Shown one piece after another: positions 23,801 through 37,935 of a DNA stretch of 64,000 bases. The notes under the pieces are model-generated. The model saw only the letters and a list, made by a program, of their open reading frames with translations, searched no databases and had not been told where the DNA came from. The stretch lies in NCBI RefSeq assembly GCF_001949145.1, contig NW_019091385.1, forward strand, positions 2,286,956-2,350,955, in the 5' to 3' direction. Position 1 is the stretch's first letter. Each line of letters starts with the position of its first letter. The DNA is from Acanthaster planci (lineage: Eukaryota; Echinodermata; Asteroidea; Valvatida; Acanthasteridae). A program made the translations under genes and the position numbers.

Positions 23801-26800
23801 AAAAGTGTGTGTAAACACACCATGTTTAGATTGTCATAGCCCCGGTATTACTGGTTGGGTTACATAAAAGCTTTAAGTTGGAACCTGTTTTAACTGGTTT
23901 TTATCCAATTATATTTTTTATGTTTTGGTGTTTGGTTAAGTTTTTGTTATTGTATCGACATATTTTCAAGTAGCTTTACCTTGTAAGTGGTTTTAATTCT
24001 CACTTTCAACAGTAAAATTTCTTTGTAATGGATTCATCATTGTTATGGAGACTTTGCAATACAAATTTTAAGTTATTATTATAATCTACGTAAATCAACA
24101 TTTTGGCACATGAGGGTAATATACAAAAGGATAGGTTAAAAAGAAAATTGAAAATAATGGCAAATATGTTTGTGGAATCAAGCAACATAATGATTCTGGA
24201 AAGATTTGACTGTTTGATTGGAATTCAAATTTCATGGCGGTAGGACGACACTGATGTCAATTACCTGTTTAAGAAAATAAGGTCTCACTAAAAGTGCTGA
24301 GACTTACAAAACTTATGATGCTTTTGGAAAGTGAAATAAATGAAACTTACTGAACTAAACTGGGCAAAGAGTACTCCACCATTGTAGACATTCCAAAAGT
24401 GGATAGAACCTGCATGAAAATCCACATTTCATATAAATAGATCCTCACACTTGAAAATAAGAAATCGGCTTGCAAAGCTTAAGTAACTAATTAAGATTCT
24501 TATGACTACTTAGCAAAAAGAGGGAGTCAGTTATGGAATGACTCAATAATCAAAAAATGATCCAAAACTGAAAGGAGAGGTGTAGGTTGAAAATATCTAT
24601 CCATTATCCACCACTGACAGGACTGAGACTCAAAGAAAGCATGTAACAGCGGAAAAACAAGGGAAGATGCACCCACTGTGTGAGCATGGCCCTAGCTATC
24701 CTTACCTCTGGGGCCAGAGGCAATGAGTTGAGCTGCACTTTTGTTGTCCTTTCTGGTTGCCAGGAAGAGAAGCTTGCATATGCTGTTGTCCCCATCCACT
24801 GAAAATGAAACAGTGACCTTATTTTGAACTACATGTAAATTTGAAACCGTCTTTTAAAATCAATGAAAACATTTCCAAGTGAAAACTCTTCTGAACTATT
24901 TTGATAAAATAGAACCAGATTATAAAGAAAGTTAGTCCCAACTTACATTCTTCTGCCACATAATCCTTAGGAACTGGTGACCTGAGGTGACAGTAGATGT
25001 GACCTGATATAATATTCCATACAATGACCTCGCCATCATAACTAGATGTCGCTAGAAGGCTGGGCAGGCACACTGCTACAGACAGAATGTCTTCTCTGTG
25101 CCCATCTCTCTACAAACGTAGTGCAGGGAATAAAATCAGTGATTGAAAAAGTAAGGAAAACTGTTTTACAAATAAGTGTTATGTCACAATAATCCAAATA
25201 TTTCAGTGTCAACTCTGTAAAATGAGAGCTATCTGCTAATGCCTAGCACTTCTTGTACCATGCCATTCTTGACAGCAAAATGTGACTCTACTTCTACATA
25301 CAGCTTTATGTTCTCATTTTGCCTGCAGTAAACTTTCCCAACACTTTGTGTACAATTTACAAAGCAGAGGCATGCAAAACCAATATACATGAAAATGTAC
25401 GCACTTAAAATGATTTTCTATAGCATACCAAGTCATCTGTCCATTTTGGCAGTGGATGCTGTACATGTCTAAAGTCCTCCGAGTTATCAGTGTACATGTT
25501 GATGTGACGATCCCATCCTACTGAAATGATGAACCGATTCTTGTTCATCTCAATGTAGGTGACGTCAGTGATCTCGTCAAAATCATCCTCTGTCAGACGA
25601 ATTCAAATCAAAGGAAAAAAAGACAACTGATACTTGTAACTTCTAAGTCAGGTAAAGGGACAATTTGGATGCCAAAAATCCTGCATGGACACTGTGCTAA
25701 AATTGTAATCCAAATGCATTTGGATTGGATGTGAATATCAATAACCTTTCAAGTAATGACGCCGTCATATTGCCTCAGAATGTCAGTGTCCAAAACACTG
25801 CAAGATAAATGTGACATAATACAAACTTATCAAAATGGAACAACTATTTATACCTCTTTCCAATCTCTTCAAACAGTGCCCGTTGTTGTAATTCCAAATC
25901 TTTAGCCTCCCATCTCGCCCTCCTGTTATAAGTCTGCGATTGGAGGTGTCAAAGGTCATAGCAGTTATGGCACTATTGTCATGGGCTTGGGAGAATTCAA
26001 AGACGGCATTGCCAGTTTCAAAATCCCAAATCTTGACAACCTAGGGAGGGAAAAGATAAATATGACAGGAACATTAAAAACACAAAAAACACTCATTTAT
26101 TAAACAAACTTGTAATATTATTCATTACCAGCAAATGCAAGCCAATATTTTCTATCCATTAATATAATGTTCAACAAAAAGTACTGATAGTATCTAGAAA
26201 ACAAGAAAATAAAGACAAGTTCAAATGGCCTGAATTCTTCCAAAAATTGCAAAAGATAAGCAAATGTCCCAAAATGCTTGAATTCAGTGCCAGAGATATC
26301 ATGCTACTCAAAGTTTAAGGTCTAGCGAATTTACATTTACCTTTCATTGTGAGATGATCTGAATACAATTAAGATTCTTAAAATTCCCCCTTATGGTGGA
26401 CATAGTGCACTGATCCAGATATTGAATGGGGAGTGTGCTGGTATTGTCCTTTGTTACCTTCTCTGCTGGTTGTGCATCTATTTAGATATTTCCATCCCTA
26501 ATGGACAGATGCAGAGAAAATTGATTGGCTCCACTCTCTGCTTTCTAATCCCCCATCTTCCATAACAACACGGGTACACAGGTGGTGAACCGGTTTCCAA
26601 GAAGCGTTTATTGGTTAATTGGGATGTCAACCATTGGGATGTCAATGCTTGTCAGGACACAAAGACAGCTTTTCTAAGCAGATTAATGCTGACATATAAC
26701 AAGGAGGGGATGAAACCAGCCAACCAGGATCAATAAAGCACTATGTTTTGGTCCATGATGAGTTGGAAGCAAACCACTTGAGACAGAACTATAAATAGAC

Positions 26801-29800
26801 ACTGTTCTCTATCTGCATCACTATCATTTAGAGTGATACACTCATGTGAATGTAATCTCTATAGCCTTGGGATGGTAGACAACAGAGATTAATATTGGAA
26901 TTACACACTTAAAGAATTTCATGGGAAAAAAAGTCTTGTACTTTTCAACTACTGCACATGCATATCAACCAGGCAAATTGCAAACTGAAACTGAACATTA
27001 TAACTGAAAAAAATTTCTTCGCAGGTTACCATTCAGTCAGCCTGTCATGCACTAAAAGTAATGTTGCTTCATTTGCAACTATAAGTTATGAACTTCAAGT
27101 TCAAACAAGTTTAAAAAGGTGCGAGGCATGAGCAAATCTGGTAACTGGGGCTAAGGGCTTCACTATCAAGTAGGTGACACTGAAGACATCCTACAAAGCT
27201 TACCGATCCATCTGAGCAGCTAACAATGTGCTTGAAGCTGGGGTTGAATTTGGCACACTGGACTGGTTCCTTGTGTGAGTAGGCAACTTCGCCATTCTGT
27301 TGTGTACGACTGCATGACGGGTGAGAAACCAAACAGGGACCACACCTTTATAATAATGGGTTACTGCACCCTTCAAATAACTATTGACATTTTAAAGTAT
27401 TTAATTGATATTATTTATATTATTTGGAATGGACAGTGACAAAACAAAGTGGATAGACAAGAACAGAGGTTCAAAATATCTCCACTCTAGCATCTACCAT
27501 TTCCAATAATTTCTTGAAAAGAATAGAGCTTACTTTGATCTGTGACTAAGCAGGGCCATCTGATCAGTTGCTATGGCAAACCCCTTAGCAACCCTGTTGT
27601 AATGGCAGGCCTGTAGATCTCCTCTGACTTTGTGCGTCTTTGGGCGGATTGTCAGCATGCACACCTGGTCCTTGATATCCCAGACCTAAACATGGCAAGG
27701 ATACATACTTGACATAAGAATTGATGATAACACATGGACAGTTTATGTAACCCTTCAAATAAGTTATCGGGTAGCTCTGTGTCACGAGCCACATTGCCAA
27801 GCTTGGTGTAGTAAATATACAAGACCTGCCCTTACTCCATTTCTTAAATTCTGCTGGACAGGAATGAATTTTCATTCTTTGAACATACTGCACACGTACA
27901 TGTACAGTACATGTTAATAGGGGCATGTGTGACAAAAAACTTTTCCTTGGAATTTTGACTCTGACAATCCCATTTACATACAACTTCTACAGCTTAGAAA
28001 TTTTTTCACCATTTTCCCCCATGAAACAACTGGGAGTGTCTGATGGACAGCCATGGTTGACTGATTACTCAAGGAAAAGACAAGACTGTAAGGCAAATCA
28101 CTAATTCAATTATCCAGTGGTCAGTCAAGCCATTACCTAAGCCATTACCACTAATTCAATTATCCAGTGGCCAGTCAAGCCATTACCCAATGTTGACTTA
28201 GCAATGAGGCTCAACTACAGGGGTGTCACCCACACTGCAGTTGACAGCAACACCAGTCTGCACAGAGGGTGGTAAGATTGTGTATCCTGGTTGATTTACA
28301 TGGCTCTAAATTGTTTCCAAAGGAGAAAAAGTGCCAGTAGTTTTGAGGACTATTTGAAAAGTCGGGCAGTTATCTGTACCCTGGAGAAAAGTGTTCCTTG
28401 GGAATGTAAATGAACATCCTTTCATCTTTTAAAATTGGTCTTGTCATGGCTGTCACCATAACTAATATTGCATTAATTGATGTAAGCATGCAAACAGATT
28501 GGCGACAGATTTTCAAATATCCTATTTAATTTATTAAATAATCTAATAATTTTACAGGCTCTTATAAAGTGAATTTACAGGTAGCATGACACATGTACAT
28601 TGTAGTTCTGTGTTCACACACTATACATTTAGTAACTATGATTCATTGCATAGTGTATTAGCACTCAAGTTTCTAAATGTAGCTCCATCATGTCACTGTA
28701 TTGTCTTTTTTATAGAAAAATGCTTTTCAAAAATCTCCAATAAATGTCACCCTACCTTGATGGTTTTGTCTTGTGATATGCTGTATATTCTATTCTCATC
28801 AGGCGCAATGAAGAGAGCGAAGATAGGTGCATTGTGGCCCCTCAACATACCAGTTGGCTTACTGAAATATTCAAATATATACTCATTTCAAATGAGGCAA
28901 AGCTCTTTTTAAACAAATTTCTCCAGTGTCTGACAAGAAAATGACAAACACTAAAAACTGTAACCATTGCTCAAACCTTTGGTAGGAAGTTGAGAATGCC
29001 AATATCACAAATTAATGAATGAAATAAAATGTTATGTTAGATCATGGGTATAACTGGAGAGAGTGATGTCCCACAAGTATCTTACAATGTAGATGTAGAT
29101 GCATTCATAATTCATCAGGTTGCTGTATCCAGGACCACAGCTTAGCATGACATGATTGAAAAACAGCAAAGAATTACCTGCATAGTAAGGCCTACACACA
29201 CATAAGAGTTACCATCATGCATATCCAAGGCATCAATGACATACAAAAATCCAAACTCAATGTCTCAGGCAGACGAAACCTAGTTTTTCAGCTGCTTTAG
29301 ACCACAACTGAAAGTATCCAGGACTCTAGGAAAAGTCTGCTTCTGGCACAACAGGACTGGGTTATACCATTCTTTGGCCAAAAGGGTGAGGAAGTATTGA
29401 TTACATGGACAATACAACAGCACTGGAAAATCAACTTTCTTTCCAAACTCACTTGATCAACTCTTTGGCTCCAGAAATAGTGAGTCTCCCAAATTATACA
29501 TCAATTTTGGTTTTATTTGTACTTCTTATTCTAGCTATGATTTTGATTTTACCCCTTCTCAACATGGTAGCAACCTGGAGGACACCAAGTAACACTAAGT
29601 AACTTTATTTTTGGATGTGCACCAAGCCCTATCGATAACCCATCAATTGTGGAACAAGAGAGGAGAGCAGTGAGACTAAATTGATTCTTTTGTGGCCTGC
29701 AAGGTGTATTGATTTTTTCCCATTCTTTCCTTTGCATCGGGGCCCCATCTTGAAAAAAGTTGCAACAGACGAGTTGCTTGGAGACATGCTCGAAACCACA

Positions 29801-32800
29801 CCACAGAGATTACTCTGGGATGCTGTGAAGATTATTGGATTTCTGCTAGAGACATGCTGAACAACAAAAAGAACATCAGCATGAGATGGCAATTAAACTT
29901 TCAGAGCATGGCACAACAGGCTAATGGCGGGCTTGAGCTCGGCTGAAAGCACAAAAGGGCTGAAAATCGGCATAAGCGGATTATTGTAAGACAAGCTTTT
30001 AACAGATAAGAATTCAAGGGACAAGGTGCTGCTTCACACATCTGTATCCACACCCAGTTTGCTGAGCTAAACGGATCAACTGTGGTTGGCCACTGAACAC
30101 TCTCAATTCAAAATCTATAGAGGGAGCTATTTTATGAAACTAGAGCTGTTAATAGGGAGAGTTGCAGCATGAGCATCTCAATTACTAGAACCAAAATGGT
30201 GGATTATGCATTAGTGCACATGGACAATTAGCACACAATAGCTGCATGTTGTACTGCACGTATAATGAACAGCCATTTTCATTGGCGCTACTATCTCTTT
30301 ATACCGGTACAGGGCCCAATTTCATGGTGTTGCTTACTGCAAGCAAAAAATCGGTGCTTACTGTAGCAGAAAATTCCGTGCTTATGGCAAACGTATTTCA
30401 TGGGTTAGCGAGGAATTTTGGCTTGTGCACATGCGTACATCCCGTAACTAAGGATTCTGTGCTTAAAAGGTTAGCACAGAATTTTCTGCTACCACGGTTA
30501 GCGCAGAATGGAGATCATAAGTGCGTAATTCTGCGGTAAGCAGCGCCATGAAATTGGGCCCAGCTCTGTATCATTTTAAACCACAAACCATTATTTTAAA
30601 ATTGTTAATTTAAAATTAGGTCTGAAGTCACCTTCCTTAATAATGGTTATCAGGGTAAGTTTGGCATACTTATTTATTAAATAAAATTCCTCTTGAAAGT
30701 ATTGATCTTTTTGCAAGTGAAGGTATGTGTTTAAGAGTTGAATACTTCTCCGCCTTCTAGAGGTGGATATAGGCTATATTCTAATGGGCTGGTCCTTTAT
30801 CAACTCGAACACCTGACCTCCTACAAACATATATGAGGACCGATGACAGTCTTTGCATGAGCTTCTCAAACAATATGGATGCAGTGCCCATTTTCGATTA
30901 TACCTACCCTCTAAACCCGCTGAAGTTCACCTAAATCAGAGGTCTCAAAGATATACCCCCTGGCTGTCTCAGACTACATGTACATCTAAATGCCATATTG
31001 AGGCTATGGTCAGGGTGGAGCATATCCCAATCAAGGAGCTGGAGCAAGCCATAACACAGACGCCTATTGGATGTGGCTGCAGAGACTAGAGACTTTCATT
31101 AGTACATATTATTTCTAGTCATAGCAATAACTTTCAGACACAGCTAATGACTATCGTGAGTACATTACAGGGCACCCTCATCAGTCCCTACAATGAGGCT
31201 AATGGCTGTTTTACATTCTGAACTGGAGTTGTTAACAAAAATCCTTCCAAAATCTTCCAGTTCAAAACTCACCTTGGTACATACGGATTCCACATGCGCA
31301 CGATTCTGTCCATGCCCCCTGTAATGATCAAGTTCTTCTCCTTGCAGAAGTCGAAGATTTTCACCCCTTTATGTATACGGAAGGTGGTCTGGTCAGCCTC
31401 CAGCCGCCGCTTGGCATTTGCATAGTTCTGTTGGGCCAGTTTCATCTTCTTGTCGGCAGCATCAGGGAAGTTGGAATGTTCCTTGATTTCTTTCAGTTGA
31501 GCTTCTACATGCGTACTACCAGTTGTGCAACCTGACAAGTCAAGAGAACGGCAGTTGTACTTTTAGAAGTTGCTCTCAGCTTATGAACAAAGACAAGGAT
31601 GGAGAAGAGTGTTCAGTTCACATTCCTTTTCGTTCATCATGACACATTCATTTTTTTCAAACTCTGAATGATGCTATTTTCTATACCTATGACTAGAGCT
31701 GTGCTTTCGTTGTTTGAGCAGGAGATGATGGACCGAATCTCGTCATAGTATCTGAGCTCAGCCACCCAGTCATTGTGGACCTTCCATCGGACAAAGCGTG
31801 TCAGGGGGGAGTGGGCCACCTTTTCCAGGGTCACGCTGGCTATGCCTTCTGTCTTGGGCATCTTCTTCCAAGTTCTACAAAAAAGTCAGAAATGAATCTG
31901 TTGAAATGGAGTGATTTTAGGCATTTGCACATTTGAGCACAAGGCTAAGGCTATGTTTGCCGATGGCCAAGTTTGTTTTTTCAGGTATTTGTTTGGGAGC
32001 AAATGTTCAGTTTACGTATGCAAGGGGTTGATTATTAGGTGCAAAATCCACTGCCTATTTAAAATTTCAACAATTGATGTCTGCATTACCCACCTTAATG
32101 TTTCTCCCGTGCCATTGATAATGATGATGTTGATACAGCCTTCAGAGTCTCCATACATGATCAGGCATTCATCATAGCCAGTGGCACTGCAAGATATCAT
32201 TCAATCAATACTCAATTTACTACAAAACATCACCTGCTCCTTTTTAAGAGTACACGAGTCCAATTTAACAAGTTGCTCAGCAAAAATATGTCAGGTGAAA
32301 TTTCAGCTTTAAAAAAATTGAGTGTCTTGCTTTGCCATTTGGTTTTATGTACTGCATTTGAAGGATCACTATCTTAGCCTATTTGTCAATGTTTGCCTTT
32401 TCATCTGAATGACTAAATTGTGGCCAGACCCGTTTACAAATGTACCTCTATGGCAAGAGCCTCAAGCTTTCTCAATAATGCACTTGTTTGGTAGAAATAT
32501 TTGAGGAAGAAAACATTGAGACACAACTATAGAACAGCAAGTCAGTTATGGTCAACTTCTTGAATTTGTTTGCTTATTGGAAATTCAAGCGTTTTAGTTG
32601 AATTGCACTTTGCCAACTTGCTAAAGAAATATGTGATGCATTACATTTTTGAAGTGGGAAGACAGAGCACTTAAAAAGCTCACATTTAATTTACAGTAGT
32701 CAGATGAGTACAAATGATCTGATATGTTATAATCCCAATTACCAGTATGTTATTTTCAATGGTGTGGTCTCCAGGCCCGTGACTTGACAATAGGGTTCAA

Positions 32801-35800
32801 AGGTCGACAGCTCATAAAACTGTATTTCCCGATCACTGCATAAAAAGGAAAGATATTAAAGAATAATAAACTACATGTTTTATTTGCCAAATCATAGTCC
32901 AGATGAAATGCTTGTTTGATCTTCTCTTGGCTGGGTGATCCATACAAGCTTGTTAGTTTTATTAACCGTGGTTTTGGTGATCCAAAGTTTAATGGAACAC
33001 ATGTTCAGTCCTTTAAGATGGCTTTTATAGCAAGAATAATGACAACATTCCTGGAATTTGAAATTCATCATTCGATATCACAAAAATTCACACACACATT
33101 GAGTGACATAAAACACATTTGGGGAGACTTTCTACAGAATGGGTTTTGCCATATATCAAACAGCTCTTCAACCCCGAATTTACAGAGCTATCTAAATAGC
33201 TCAGTACTTTTGGTGTCCAACTGAAATCACTGAAACCAAGATGGGATATCCATTAACCACCTGTACATCACACAGACACATATTGTAGGCATACATGAGG
33301 GTTTAACAAACACTTGCTGGCCAGGTTGTAATTTTCTCTGCATTATGTTGAGATGAAACTGCTTTTGCAAATTAACTACGATGCTCAATATTGTTTGTTT
33401 ATATATTCATGCTCTGCTTTTGCGCCTTGGCAAATCGCAGTATTCAGAATTAACTTTTCCTGTACAGCAGCCTAACTTTCATGTCAAGAATTCACTGGCA
33501 GTGCATGCCTGACTTTTTCACTTACCCAGTGCCTAAGATGAATTTGTTGTACTGTGGCATCAAGACAAAATCTGTCACCCACTTGGGCTTCTGTCTGGTA
33601 GCATTTTGCTCCGTCTGAAAATATTGTGAAGGGCAAATAAAGTTATTCTCTGTTTTCATTTATTTATCTATTTATTTCTCAGTCATGAACAGCCAGGTCT
33701 TTGAAGTAAATTTTATCACTGCAATAGCCAAGGACACGTTCAGACAAGGAAATGAAGGAAAATGTAGGAAGGGCCTGAACATCCAATTCTATAGAAAATC
33801 TACGATTAATAATATAGGACACAGGACAACTTCCATTTCCTACCATGACAGATTTTGTTCTCTTCAGTTCCATATTTCCATTCCAGAAGGATATTGTGCC
33901 ATCCTGAGAAAGGCAAATAAAACAAATAAAACAAATGACTTCTTTGTTCTCATCACATCTGAATAAATCCAACAAGTGAGCACTTTCAGTTACTTTATAG
34001 TCATTTTGTAGTCTTTCTTTTCTTCCCCTTTTGGTCTTACCCTGTCCCCTGATGTGCATCCTATGGAATAGTATCAGACGTACCTGACTTGTTGCCACAA
34101 ATGTTCCATCGGACATATTAGTGATGCGTAGTACAGGCTCCCTATGTGGCATGTTTTCTAGGTTTGCTGGCGTATGTATTTCGACATCCTTCTGTCTCCG
34201 ATAGGCGTCCTCCTTCTCTTCATACTCCAGCTGCATGTAGGTACAGAACTGATCCTGCTCGAAGCAAAAGTAATAAAGTGCAGAATTTTTCCACGGCGTT
34301 AAATTTTAGTTGGGTGGCAGGCACAATGTGAGCACAGAGTGCAAAAAACTTTTTACGGGCATGACATTTTGCTGGGCAGTGTGCCTTACTAAAATCTCTC
34401 CTGGAGAACACTGGGCAGGAATTGAAAAAATCTGTAACACAAAAAAATGCTGAAGATAGCAAAAGTGTACATTTTGTAGGTAACAAAAACACACCAGAAA
34501 TTGCTAGACCTACCTTCAACTGTCATCACTTTCTAATTTTCTTGAACACAACAGATCAGCAGCCAATTACACTTTTTGGTCAAACAACTTAAGCACCAAG
34601 GAAAATTACGGCTGCACTCACCCATTCTATGTAGCCTTCTGAGTTGGAATCAATTTTCATGAATAATGCTGTAATTTGTTCATCATTCTGAGAAAAAAAA
34701 TTCAAGGAAATTACATTAATAAGTAATGGGGTCCAGAAAAATAAGGCAAAAAGTTTTTGCTTCAAGTGTATGAATACAGGGAAGTCAGATAAAAATCTAG
34801 GAGACACAGAAAAAAAGAGAGAAAAATATGAAACCAAAACAAGCGATGTTCTTTGCTTAATCAAAGGATACAAAAGTTTCATGAAGGCACTTTCAGAAGA
34901 AATTTTACAATTTTTTTCACATCATCAAATACACAGAGATTACTTGAAAGAAGGTAGGATACAACTGAGAATGAACTTCGGCAGTTTTAGTTTTAAAAAT
35001 TGAGATGGTGACTTACCCTCCCTCTTAGCCCCAAAGAACTGCGAATGACACTTTTGAACTGGTCAAGAGTCAGGGTGCCTGAGTTCTCCGTGTCTACAGT
35101 CTATAGAATATGAAATTTGACAAATATTGTGACAGCAATCAGTTGCATGAATACTTGTACAGAATACATACATTTCTTAGGCTTCCTGAGGACGAGAACA
35201 AATTTGCCGTTAACAATTTTGCAATTACAACTCACCTCAAAGGAGTGCTTGAGCTTGTTTAGATGTTCCAGATTTATACGCTCCTCAATCTGCCGGGAGA
35301 AAAAAAAACCAGTTACTTCCAGCCTGCAACCTTTCATTACCAGTTCCTGGCAAGATAAAACTTCATCAGGTTTCATGACAAAATTCATTCAGTAAAGTTA
35401 CTGATAACAGATTAATTTGGTGTGATTAATTCTCACCCGTAAATGCCCAGTTAAGTGGCGCTTCTTAAGAGGCATCTTGCACTGAGCGACACCAGAAAAA
35501 AACACTCACAATCATACCTAATGGAGACGTGCCAAGTTACACTGCTATCCAAAATGCCAAATGCAAATACGTTTTAATGAAGGGTCGGGTTTTTATAGCA
35601 AGACCAAAACTGGTGGCAGTGGCATTGCAGCTTCTATTTGTATGGCAAACATGACAACATTGGTGTTTAAAAATAGGAAAAAAATATCAATCAAATTATG
35701 GCCTACAGCATTCCAAATTTCCGTTGCTATGCCATGTTTTATAGCTTCATTAAAATCGTCTGCTATAGAGGAGATATTATATTCTGTATCACAGGAAATA

Positions 35801-37935
35801 CGGTTTGTTTTATATTCCCTCCTGGGATATCGTCCACACAGGACTTATTATTGATCCCCGTCGTCTCTCCATAAAACCTTCCACAGGCACAAAAGGAAGG
35901 GAAATTAAACAACACAGTTATTCCTTTCATTCTTTTTTTAGTGCACCGTAGAGGAAATTGCAACATCTGCTTTGACATCAAAGTGGTGTCACCCTGGCAA
36001 CTGGTGGTGACTTTAACAACAAATTGGCGATAGGGTTGACAATGGCAGCTGTATAAATGTGTGAACTGCCCCTGCTCAACGATTTGGAGGCTGCAAGGAG
36101 ACCGGGACTGGTGGCTAGCATTTCAGAGGAAAACTAGTACGGCAAAGCCGCCAAGGCTCGCTGCTTGTTATAAGTTTGAATTTCTTTCCTGCAATAACAG
36201 GAAAGAAAGAGACATTCAACTTATATGGTTACTAAATTAAACAAGAAAATACTAACCAAGCTTCACCAAACCTTTTACAACATTGGTTGACATACGACTG
36301 CAATACAGATGTACAAGATATTTTATCGACCTTAGCAATAAAATTCATTGTACTCTAGGAGAAAAAAACCTAGACAGTGCTGTGTGCAGACCGTGCATTG
36401 AAAGGCGCCTGTCATTTAAAAGTTAATCAACAAAGACCACCAACTAGGGAGATAAGGTACAAAGGCTTTACAGTTCTTACAGGAGAGAGGAACGCCTATA
36501 GAATGTGGGTCCAGTACAGTCAGACTAGACCTGGATGATTAAATAAGAAGTGTATTTGTGAGTTTGATGGATGGTGCATAATTAAAAGTACAGTTCTGCA
36601 CTTTGTATCCAACCCCATCAACCAATCCTCTACAATTCTACCCCTATCATCCATATCCCAACATCCCATCTACCACATGTCTACTTTGACTCCACCCCTA
36701 ATACCATCTATCTCCAATCTTTCCATCCATATCCTACTCCACCCATCATTCTATCCATCTCCTACTTTGCCCCCTTCCCATCATTCTATCCATCTCTTAC
36801 TCTGCCCCTCCCCATCATCCTACCCATTTCCAACTCCGCCCCCTCCCCATCATCCTACCCATATCCTACTTTTTCCCCTCCCCATCATTCTACCCATCTC
36901 CTACTCTGCCCCCTCCCCATCATTCCCTTCACTTCTCATTCTGGCTGTCCCATCATCTCACTAATCCAGCCCAACCATTACGCCAACCTTATCCAGCATT
37001 TCATCCACTTTCTACATACGTGCACTTTGTCCCCATGATCCGCCTCCTACAGGTACCCCTCCCTGAACCAATATCCTAATCTGTCATTTGGAATCCCCTC
37101 CATCCCTTATATTTTCCCCACATACTGTACATGTACATTTGTATGTGTCTAAACACTGTCTATACATACACACATGTACATTACAGGAGGGCACAGTACA
37201 TACATGTATGTACTACAGGGTGAGTACACAATACAACTCAAAACTTTAACATTCAACTTTTATTATTTTATAAAATTCATAAGTTTCTAAGCATTAATGC
37301 CAAATAAGACTATTTAAATACTGATGGCATTCCAAGAAGGAGCAAACAAGCACTTAGTGGCACATTTTAACACCTATGGACCTGCAAGAAAAAACTTTAA
37401 CATTTGAGGGCGGACTGCCGGACAGCCAGACGGACGGAGGGACAGAAGACGGAAATCGGTATTACGTAGGCTCGCACTTGTTTCACAGCTCGCCAAAAAT
37501 CAGAAAGATTCTCCCCCCCCAAAAAAAAAAACCTAAAAGGAAAAATCAGATATATTTCAGTTGCCAACTGGACTTACGGAAGTGATTTCTGAGCTCAGAT
37601 CACAATAAACAACTGGTCAAACTTGATCAATACTTTAGAGGTCAACAGTGTACTAAAGACAGACCTAGAGTTAGCCAATGTTTCTGTGGAAACAGAAAAT
37701 TGGCAATGGATAATTTATACACCGGCCAGAAATCTACTGTAACTATGACATTATAATGCAAATCTGTAGCTTACTTGCAGTGACTCTAAAATTAACAAGC
37801 TGCCAGTAACATTGAGAATCTGACGGTACATGTACTCACCAATTCTGTAAGTGCTACCAGGCCTGAAGAGTCCAGCTCAAATAAATCCATCACAAAGCCA
37901 AAAAAACTGATATAAGAAATACCCGAAGATGGCAT
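20895..37935 (-). CDS. EF-hand and WD40-repeat protein, WDR49/WDR64-like
   Basis: Coding exons in transcript order, minus strand: 37840-37935, 35236-35289, 35017-35100, 34622-34687, 34084-34254, 33844-33903, 33526-33614, 32743-32835, 32094-32186, 31687-31874, 31273-31531, 28756-28861, 27534-27685, 27204-27345, 25854-26040, 25429-25589, 24947-25109, 24706-24798, 24351-24409, 23227-23305, 22817-22882, 22637-22670, 22338-22426, 21580-21800, 21259-21371, 20895-21051. Every junction is GT-AG and in phase, giving about 1024 aa. The N-terminus has EF-hand-like loops (residues 20-31, 53-64 and 91-102); loops two and three end in Gln instead of Glu, so calcium binding may be weak. Many WD repeats follow, with signatures such as GGMDRIVRMWNP, DKTIKVWDI and GGRDGRLKIWN, then an acidic low-complexity tail. 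The family (WDR49, WDR64, Drosophila WDY) is testis- or cilia-linked, so an axonemal role is likely by homology. The exact ortholog and start codon are unsettled. Confidence 0.88.
23342..23990 (+). mobile_element. Non-LTR retrotransposon (LINE) 3' fragment
   Basis: On the plus strand, antisense to the host intron, a frame reads VQNAASGLVSNIQKFNKISP, then LSWLPVKFHI and LAFKALHCLSLKYLSDL, the classic conserved tail of LINE reverse transcriptase ORFs. After a frame break at about 23570-23660, a second frame gives TELWNKLPTDFQQLRSI and FKHKVKTNF, the usual end of the same ORF. It is a 5'-truncated, dead copy. Confidence 0.8.
28099..28187. repeat. Two-copy tandem duplication, about 50-bp period
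   Basis: A 39-bp block beginning CACTAATTCAATTATCCAGT and ending CAAGCCATTACC occurs at 28099-28137 and again at 28149-28187 with one mismatch, so the duplication is young. It lies in an intron of the WD-repeat gene. Confidence 0.8.
29405..29602 (+). CDS. Candidate nested 65-aa single-pass membrane protein
   Basis: The ORF opens with ATG inside a long intron of the WD-repeat gene, on the opposite strand. Residues about 32-54 form a hydrophobic segment (SILVLFVLLILAMILILPLL) suited to one membrane span. The N-terminal part has two N-glycosylation sequons (NTT at 3-5, NYT at 30-32) and the tail is short and polar (ATWRTPSNTK). I recognise no family. The start context is weak (T at -3) and the ORF may be a chance product of AT-rich sequence. 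Confidence 0.25.
   Translation: MDNTTALENQLSFQTHLINSLAPEIVSLPNYTSILVLFVLLILAMILILPLLNMVATWRTPSNTK
30312..30561. mobile_element. GGGCCCAATTTCATGG MITE (250 bp)
   Basis: GGGCCCAATTTCATGG at 30312 is matched by CCATGAAATTGGGCCC at 30546-30561, a perfect 16-bp inverted repeat, extended imperfectly by GCTTACTGCA against GCGGTAAGC and by repeated (C)AGAATT(TT)CTGC/GCAGAAAATTC blocks inside. No coding capacity. It lies in an intron of the WD-repeat gene. Confidence 0.75.
35437..35475 (-). CDS. Alternative first coding exon of the WD-repeat gene (13 aa)
   Basis: On the minus strand an ATG at 35475-35473 opens a 13-codon frame (MPLKKRHLTGHLR) ending at a GTGAGA donor in phase 0. It can splice straight to the exon at 35236-35289, giving a protein lacking the first EF-hand-like loop. 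It competes with the exon at 37840-37935, which joins the same acceptor in the same phase. Which one is used, or whether both are, cannot be told from sequence. Confidence 0.45.
36727..36935. repeat. Minisatellite, about 35-bp C/T-rich unit
   Basis: About six imperfect copies of a unit like CCATCATTCTACCCATCTCC followed by TACTCTGCCCCCTCC occur in tandem. The strand is almost free of G. The 95-codon plus-strand ORF covering it (Pro/Ser/His-rich) is a consequence of the repeat and is not called as a gene. Confidence 0.85.

Noticed and set aside
36677-36964. 95-codon Pro/Ser/His-rich ORF
   Set aside because: It is explained entirely by the C/T-rich 35-bp minisatellite.
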